Shown here piece by piece: positions 59,347-64,000 of a stretch of 64,000 bases of DNA. The position numbers and the translations under genes are program-made. The notes beneath the pieces were generated by a model, which was given only the letters and a program-made list of their open reading frames with translations, was not told where the DNA came from and did no database searches. Each line of letters opens with the position of its first letter. Position 1 is the first letter of the stretch. The DNA comes from Alcaligenaceae bacterium (GTDB lineage: Bacteria > Pseudomonadota > Gammaproteobacteria > Burkholderiales > Burkholderiaceae_B): positions 124,001 through 188,000 of the forward strand of contig JACCEN010000006.1 of NCBI GenBank assembly GCA_013416435.1, written 5' to 3'.

Positions 59347-59408
59347 CGGAACGATCCGGTCTTTTATTTTTGAAGTGTGGTGCGAATACGTCAGCGTTTG
59401 ATACGCGC

Positions 59409-59436
59409 GGGGTCAGACCCTATAGGGTCTGACCCC
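59409..59436. repeat. Palindromic intergenic repeat next to the ccoN control region
   Basis: GGGGTCAGACCC, TATA, GGGTCTGACCCC, a slightly shortened unit whose loop is TATA. It ends 12 bases before the FNR box of ccoN. Confidence 0.88.
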
Positions 59437-59448
59437 TTTAAATGCCAC

Positions 59449-59462
59449 TTGATATGGATCAA
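59449..59462. promoter_or_regulatory. FNR/Anr box of ccoN
   Basis: TTGATATGGATCAA fits the consensus exactly. The centre at 59455/59456 predicts transcription from about 59497, giving a leader of about 34 bases to ccoN. Confidence 0.75.
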
Positions 59463-59530
59463 GGAGGCAATGTTCGGCATGGCGGATCATGCTGGCGTCT
59501 CGTATTGTTTATTTGTTTGAGGGGAAGCTC

Positions 59531-61015
59531 ATGGGCACTTCCGATACTGTCGGAAAACAGGCCGAAGTCTTCAATTACGGTGTCGTTCGGCAGTTCGCGA
59601 TCGCCACCGTGATCTGGGGCGTCGTCGGCATGGCGGTCGGCGTACTGATCGCTGCGCAACTTATTTGGCCGGAATTGAATATGGACACGCCTTGGCTGTC
59701 GTATGGACGCCTGCGTCCATTGCACACCAACGGTGTTATTTTTGCGTTTGGCGGAAGCGCGCTGTTCGCGACCTCTTACTATGTCGTGCAGCGCACCTGT
59801 CAGGTTCGCCTCTTCAGCGACAAGCTGGCCGCCTTCACGTTCTGGGGCTGGCAGGCGGTCCTGGTGGCCGCGGTCATTACCCTGCCCCTGGGCTATACGT
59901 CGACCAAGGAGTATGCGGAGCTCGAGTGGCCGATCGACATCCTGATCACTCTGGTCTGGGTGGCCTATGCCGTCGTGTTCTTCGGCACCATCGCCAAGCG
60001 CCGCGTGAAGCACATCTATGTGGCGAACTGGTTCTTCGGTTCCTACATCCTGACGATCGCCGTGCTGCACATCTTCAACAACCTGGAACTGCCGGTGTCC
60101 CTGTGGAAGTCCTATTCCGCCTACGCGGGCGTGCAGGACGCCATGGTGCAGTGGTGGTACGGGCATAATGCCGTGGGCTTCTTCCTGACCACCAGCTTCC
60201 TGGGCATGATGTATTACTTCGTGCCCAAGCAAGCCGAGCGCCCGGTGTATTCCTACCGGCTGTCCATCGTCCACTTCTGGGCGCTGGCCTTCACCTACAT
60301 GTGGGCGGGTCCTCACCATCTGCTGTATACCTCGCTTCCGGACTGGACGCAGTCGCTGGGCATGGCGCTGTCGCTGATCCTGCTGGCGCCTTCCTGGGGC
60401 GGCATGATCAACGGGATCATGACCATGTCGGGCGCATGGCACAAGCTGCGCACCGACCCCATCCTGAAGTTCATGGTGGTGGCGCTTTCGTTCTACGGCA
60501 TGTCCACCTTCGAAGGTTCGATGATGTCGATCCGCACCGTCAATGCGCTGTCGCATTACACGGACTGGACCGTCGGCCACGTGCACTCGGGCGCTCTGGG
60601 CTGGGTGGCGATGATCACTTTCGGCTCTCTGTATTACATGATCCCGCGCCTGTATGGCCGCAAGCAGATGGCCAGCATGAAGCTGGTGGAGCTGCATTTC
60701 TGGATGTCCACCCTGGGTGTCGTGCTCTATATCAGCGCCATGTGGATTGCCGGCGTGATGCAGGGCCTGATGTGGCGCGCCACGGGCATCGACGGCACGC
60801 TGACCTACAGCTTCGTCGAGGGCGTCAAGGCGACCTATCCCTTCTACGTCATCCGTCTGCTTGGCGGCGTGTGCTTCCTGGGCGGCGTCTGCGTCATGCT
60901 CTGGAACACCCTCATGACCATCAAGGGGCAGGTAAGAGTCAACCCGGTTGTGCCTCTGTATAGCCCGGACGCCATCGACCCGGCGCTGGTAGGCCCCGCA
61001 TCGGCCACGGCTTAA
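59531..61015 (+). CDS. ccoN: Cytochrome cbb3 oxidase catalytic subunit CcoN
   Basis: The 494-residue haem-copper subunit has about 12 membrane segments. Haem and copper ligands are visible in [28 protein letters not shown] (CuB His), [16 protein letters not shown] and [16 protein letters not shown]. It reduces O2 at high affinity and pumps protons. ATG 59531 follows GAGGGGAAG; an in-frame start at 59489 is earlier but less likely. FNR box upstream. Confidence 0.97.
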   Translation: MGTSDTVGKQAEVFNYGVVRQFAIATVIWGVVGMAVGVLIAAQLIWPELNMDTPWLSYGRLRPLHTNGVIFAFGGSALFATSYYVVQRTCQVRLFSDKLAAFTFWGWQAVLVAAVITLPLGYTSTKEYAELEWPIDILITLVWVAYAVVFFGTIAKRRVKHIYVANWFFGSYILTIAVLHIFNNLELPVSLWKSYSAYAGVQDAMVQWWYGHNAVGFFLTTSFLGMMYYFVPKQAERPVYSYRLSIVHFWALAFTYMWAGPHHLLYTSLPDWTQSLGMALSLILLAPSWGGMINGIMTMSGAWHKLRTDPILKFMVVALSFYGMSTFEGSMMSIRTVNALSHYTDWTVGHVHSGALGWVAMITFGSLYYMIPRLYGRKQMASMKLVELHFWMSTLGVVLYISAMWIAGVMQGLMWRATGIDGTLTYSFVEGVKATYPFYVIRLLGGVCFLGGVCVMLWNTLMTIKGQVRVNPVVPLYSPDAIDPALVGPASATA

Positions 61016-61026
61016 GGAGAGCATAC

Positions 61027-61683
61027 ATGGCAAGCAAAAATTCCCGCTTTTCGCACAAGCTGATCGAGACGAACGTCGGTCTGCTCATCGTGCTGAGCAT
61101 CCTGGTGATTTCTTTCGCCGGCCTCGTGCAGATCGTTCCGCTGTTTTTCCAGCACTCGACCACGACGCCGACACCCGGCGTCAAGCCCTACGAGGCCCTG
61201 AATCTCATCGGGCGCGACGTCTATATCCGCGAAGGCTGCGTCGGCTGCCATTCGCAGCAGATCCGCATGCTGAGCTCCGAGGTCCAGCGCTACGGTCCGT
61301 ATTCGCTGGCCGGCGAATCGGCCTACGACCACCCGTTCCTGTGGGGATCCAAGCGCACCGGTCCCGACCTGGCGCGCGTGGGCCAGCGCTATTCAGACGA
61401 CTGGCACCGCGTCCACCTGCGCAATCCGCGCGACGTGGTGAAGGAATCCAACATGCCCGCCTATCCGTGGCTGCAGCACAACCGCGTGGATAACGCCGAT
61501 GTGCAGGCCCGGATGCGCGTGCTGCGCAAGCTCGGCGTTCCTTATACCGATGAGCAGATCGAAAAGGCGCCCGAGCAATTGAAGGGCAAGACGGAAGAGG
61601 ATGCACTGGTCGCCTACCTGCAAGGTCTGGGCGTGGCAGGGCGTGAGGCCGCGGCCAAGGCCGTTGCCGAGGGAGCGCTGTAA
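61027..61683 (+). CDS. ccoO: Cytochrome cbb3 oxidase monohaem subunit CcoO
   Basis: The 218-residue protein has an N-terminal anchor ([20 protein letters not shown]) and a haem c site [10 protein letters not shown], with a likely axial Met in [10 protein letters not shown]. It passes electrons to CcoN. It starts 11 bases after ccoN with GGAGAGC upstream and overlaps ccoQ by one base. Confidence 0.96.
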   Translation: MASKNSRFSHKLIETNVGLLIVLSILVISFAGLVQIVPLFFQHSTTTPTPGVKPYEALNLIGRDVYIREGCVGCHSQQIRMLSSEVQRYGPYSLAGESAYDHPFLWGSKRTGPDLARVGQRYSDDWHRVHLRNPRDVVKESNMPAYPWLQHNRVDNADVQARMRVLRKLGVPYTDEQIEKAPEQLKGKTEEDALVAYLQGLGVAGREAAAKAVAEGAL

Positions 61684-61856
61684 TGGCAATTATCAATGCA
61701 ATCGCAACCATACTCGCGATGCTGACGTTTCTCGGCATTGTCTGGTGGGCATTTTCGCGCGTGCGCGCGCAGGCAAATCACGAGGCTTCGATGCTGCCTT
61801 TCGCTTTGCCGGATGAGTTCGTGACGGAGAAGAAGGAAGGGGGCTCTCATGAGTGA
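61683..61856 (+). CDS. ccoQ: Cytochrome cbb3 oxidase small subunit CcoQ
   Basis: This short 57-residue gene begins at ATG 61683 (TAATG with the ccoO stop) and ends at TGA 61854-61856. It has a single membrane segment (ATILAMLTFLGIVWWAFS) and a charged C-terminal tail. It fits CcoQ by size, position and topology; CcoQ stabilises the oxidase. It overlaps ccoP by 8 bases. Confidence 0.9.
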   Translation: MAIINAIATILAMLTFLGIVWWAFSRVRAQANHEASMLPFALPDEFVTEKKEGGSHE

Positions 61857-62775
61857 TTTTATAAATGGCTTCTGGGGCTATTTCATTTCCGTCATCACCC
61901 TTGGCGGGATAGCCTTCTGTCTGTGGCTGCTGTTCACCCAGCGCGCATGGCTGGGCAAGAGCGTTCCCGAAGTGGACGACAATGCCGTTCACGTATGGGA
62001 TGGCGACATCACGGAATTGAATACGGCCGTACCGCGCTGGTGGACCGTCTTCTACATCGGCCTGTGCGTCGTGGCGCTGGGCATACTCTTCCTGTATCCG
62101 GGCCTCGGCACCTACCAGGGCAAGATCGGCTATACCGCCGCCAGGGAAGTCAAGGCCGACCAGGAAGCGCTCAAGGCCCAGATCGCGCCGGTCTATGCGC
62201 GCTATCAGGAAATGGCCATCGAGGATATAGCGCGTGACGCCAGCGCGCGGGAGATCGGCCAACGGCTGTTCCTGAATAATTGCGCCCAGTGCCACGGCTC
62301 CGATGCCCGCGGCAGCGGCAGCTTCCCGAACCTGACGGACGGGGACTGGCTGTACGGCGGGAATCCCGAGCAGATCATGCAGACGATCACCAAGGGCCGC
62401 CACGGCATGATGCCGCCCTGGAGCTCTCAGATCTCGCCGGCGCAAGCATCCGACATCGCCCAGTACGTACGGTCGCTGTCCGGTCTTGCCGCCGATTCCC
62501 TGCGTGTCGTTCCGGGCAAGCGGGGCTTCGACACCTTTTGCGTGGCTTGCCACGGGGCGGAAGGCAAGGGCAACACCGCCTTGGGTGCGCCCAACCTGAC
62601 CGACAACGTCTGGCTTTTCGGCAGCTCCGAGGCGTCCATCGTGGAAACCATCTTGAACGGCCGCCAGAACCATATGCCGGCCCAAGAAGGCATCCTGACT
62701 CCGGACCAGATCCGCATGTTGACCGCCTGGGTCTGGGGGCTGGGCAATCAGGGCCAGAAGGTGGCAGCCAAATAG
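61849..62775 (+). CDS. ccoP: Cytochrome cbb3 oxidase dihaem subunit CcoP
   Basis: The 308-residue protein has two membrane segments at the N-terminal side (about 10-29 and 62-81) and two haem c motifs, CAQCHGSDARG (about 145) and CVACHGAEGKG (about 230). It collects electrons from the periplasmic cytochrome pool. ATG 61849 lies within the end of ccoQ after GGAAGGGGG. Confidence 0.97.
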   Translation: MSDFINGFWGYFISVITLGGIAFCLWLLFTQRAWLGKSVPEVDDNAVHVWDGDITELNTAVPRWWTVFYIGLCVVALGILFLYPGLGTYQGKIGYTAAREVKADQEALKAQIAPVYARYQEMAIEDIARDASAREIGQRLFLNNCAQCHGSDARGSGSFPNLTDGDWLYGGNPEQIMQTITKGRHGMMPPWSSQISPAQASDIAQYVRSLSGLAADSLRVVPGKRGFDTFCVACHGAEGKGNTALGAPNLTDNVWLFGSSEASIVETILNGRQNHMPAQEGILTPDQIRMLTAWVWGLGNQGQKVAAK

Positions 62776-62803
62776 GTGCCGCGAACATTAGCTGAGGTAT
62801 GAA

Positions 62804-64000
62804 ATGAGTAACGAACCCGTCGCCCAACCCGTTTCCGGACAGCCCGTGGAAGCCGTGCCAGCCTGGCAGCCGCCGCGTGTGTCCAAGGAGCGGGGAGGCG
62901 GTTCGTCTCCTCAGGTCGAAAAGGCGCTCAAAGACGTACGGAGCAAGATCTATCCCCGCTCCGTTTCAGGCATATTCGCCCGTTGGCGCATCATCATGGT
63001 GTTCATCACCCAGCTGATCTTCTACGGCTTGCCCTGGCTGCAATGGAACGGCCGCCAGGCGGTGCTGTTCGATCTGGGCGCCCGGAAGTTCTATCTTTTC
63101 GGCATGGTCCTGTGGCCTCAGGACGTCATCTATCTGTCCGTCCTGCTCGTCATTTCGGCCTTCGGCCTGTTCTTGTTCACGGCCATGGCGGGGCGGCTCT
63201 TCTGCGGATATGCCTGTCCCCAGACGGTCTACACCGAAATTTTCATGTGGGTCGAGCGCCGCATCGAAGGCGACCGGATGGCCCGCATCCGCCTGGACGA
63301 GCAGCCCTGGAGCCTGCGCAAGTTTCGCCTGAAGGCGAGCAAGCACATCGTCTGGATACTGATCGCCTGGTGGACGGGATCCACCTTCATCGGCTATTTT
63401 GCGCCCATCCGCGAACTCGGCATGGGCCTGCTGACCCTGTCGCTCGGGCCATGGCAGTGGTTCTGGATGGTTTTCTATGCCGTCGCCACCTGGGGCAATG
63501 CCGGCTTTCTTCGCGAGTCGGTCTGTAAGTACATGTGTCCCTATGCGCGTTTCCAGAGCGTCATGGTGGACGATGACACATTTGTGGTCACCTATGACCA
63601 TGTGCGGGGCGAGCCGCGCGGCGGCCGGTCGCGCAAGATCGACCACAAAGAGGCCGGCATGGGCGACTGTGTCGACTGCAGTCTTTGCGTGCAGGTCTGT
63701 CCAACCGGCATCGATATTCGCGAGGGCCTGCAATACATGTGCATAGGCTGCGGCGCATGCGTCGACGCCTGTGATCAGGTCATGGACAAGATGGGCTACG
63801 AACCAGGCCTTATCCGCTACACCTCGGGACGCGCCATCACCGACCGCATGACCCAGAGCCAGGTGCGCAAGCGCATGTTGCGGCCCAGGGTGCTGGCGTA
63901 TTCCATCATTTTGGGCGCGATCGTCATCGCCTTCGTCGTTTCGCTGGCAACCCGCACGACGCTGCGTGTGGACGTTATCCGGGACCGTGGCTCGCTGGGC
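62804..64000 (+). CDS. ccoG: Cytochrome oxidase accessory protein CcoG (3' end outside window)
   Basis: 399 codons are present and the frame runs off the right edge. The protein has membrane segments (from about 67), a CGYACPQTVYTEIFMWVER motif and two 4Fe-4S ferredoxin motifs, CVDCSLCVQVCP and CIGCGACVDACD, as in CcoG/RdxA/FixG. CcoG reduces Cu(II) during copper delivery to cbb3 oxidase. ATG 62804 lies 28 bases after ccoP, after a GAGGTATGAA ribosome site. The final membrane segment near residue 375 is at the edge; the C-terminal periplasmic domain is missing from the window. Confidence 0.95.
   Translation, partial: MSNEPVAQPVSGQPVEAVPAWQPPRVSKERGGGSSPQVEKALKDVRSKIYPRSVSGIFARWRIIMVFITQLIFYGLPWLQWNGRQAVLFDLGARKFYLFGMVLWPQDVIYLSVLLVISAFGLFLFTAMAGRLFCGYACPQTVYTEIFMWVERRIEGDRMARIRLDEQPWSLRKFRLKASKHIVWILIAWWTGSTFIGYFAPIRELGMGLLTLSLGPWQWFWMVFYAVATWGNAGFLRESVCKYMCPYARFQSVMVDDDTFVVTYDHVRGEPRGGRSRKIDHKEAGMGDCVDCSLCVQVCPTGIDIREGLQYMCIGCGACVDACDQVMDKMGYEPGLIRYTSGRAITDRMTQSQVRKRMLRPRVLAYSIILGAIVIAFVVSLATRTTLRVDVIRDRGSLG

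Noticed and set aside
59459-61033. Open frame of about 520 codons opposite ccoN
   Set aside because: Shadow of the oxidase gene with extreme His/Gln/Arg content.

Overview
The window is a stretch of beta-proteobacterial chromosome, most likely from the Alcaligenaceae (Bordetella/Achromobacter/Pusillimonas group). Three things point there: the block gyrA-serC-pheA-hisC-tyrA-aroA-cmk-rpsA-ihfB-lapA-lapB-rfaE1-hldD, the one-piece tmRNA with tag ANDERFALAA, and the high GC content with GTG starts. Gene identities come from reading translated sequence and motifs; no database search was run.

Region 1 (1 to about 8640) is an accessory region abutting the 3' end of ssrA (tmRNA, minus strand, 8638-9003), a common integration target. 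It opens with the tail of what looks like a transmissible locus of stress tolerance (heat-resistance island): psiE, an M48 membrane peptidase and a DegP-like protease. Then come decayed copies of a serine-recombinase module (recombinase plus two small paralogous helix-turn-helix proteins, here called A and B), a GlxA-type AraC regulator with a divergent ABM-type monooxygenase, and a small membrane protein. A diverged direct repeat of about 290 bp (3455-3743 and 8357-8645) ends both times in the CCA end of ssrA. This suggests successive insertions at the tmRNA gene.

Region 2 (9 to 40.8 kb) is conserved housekeeping: sstT, gph, ubiG, ompA, gyrA, the aromatic amino acid/cmk/rpsA/ihfB operon, lapAB, the heptose genes rfaE1-hldD, comEA, cysM, mltB, a histone-deacetylase-like gene, etfBA with an acyl-CoA dehydrogenase, a 1-Cys peroxiredoxin, rplS, a Nudix CoA pyrophosphatase, rsgA, an M48 peptidase and orn.

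Region 3 (40.8 to 50.1 kb) is a phenylacetate-degradation cluster: repressor gene paaX divergent from paaABCDE-N-G-I-K. The paaX/paaA promoter carries a perfect FNR-type site over its -35 box, a possible oxygen switch for this O2-dependent pathway. Region 4 (50.1 to 56.3 kb) holds acpS, nagZ, uvrC, pgsA, an MFS transporter and queF. Region 5 (56.6 to 64 kb) holds aceA, behind a 16-bp perfect palindrome, and the cbb3 oxidase locus: a CcoI-like gene, ccoS, ccoNOQP and a partial ccoG, with FNR boxes before the CcoI-like gene and before ccoN. The CcoI-like protein keeps eight membrane segments and the CPC metal site but lacks both cytoplasmic catalytic regions of a P-type ATPase.

Through the core regions, but not the island, a palindromic intergenic repeat (consensus GGGGTCAGACCCC, 1-4 bases, GGGGTCTGACCCC) occurs at nine loci, singly or in groups of up to three. 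One copy supplies the last codons of the MFS gene. No tRNA, rRNA, CRISPR array or intact transposase was found.
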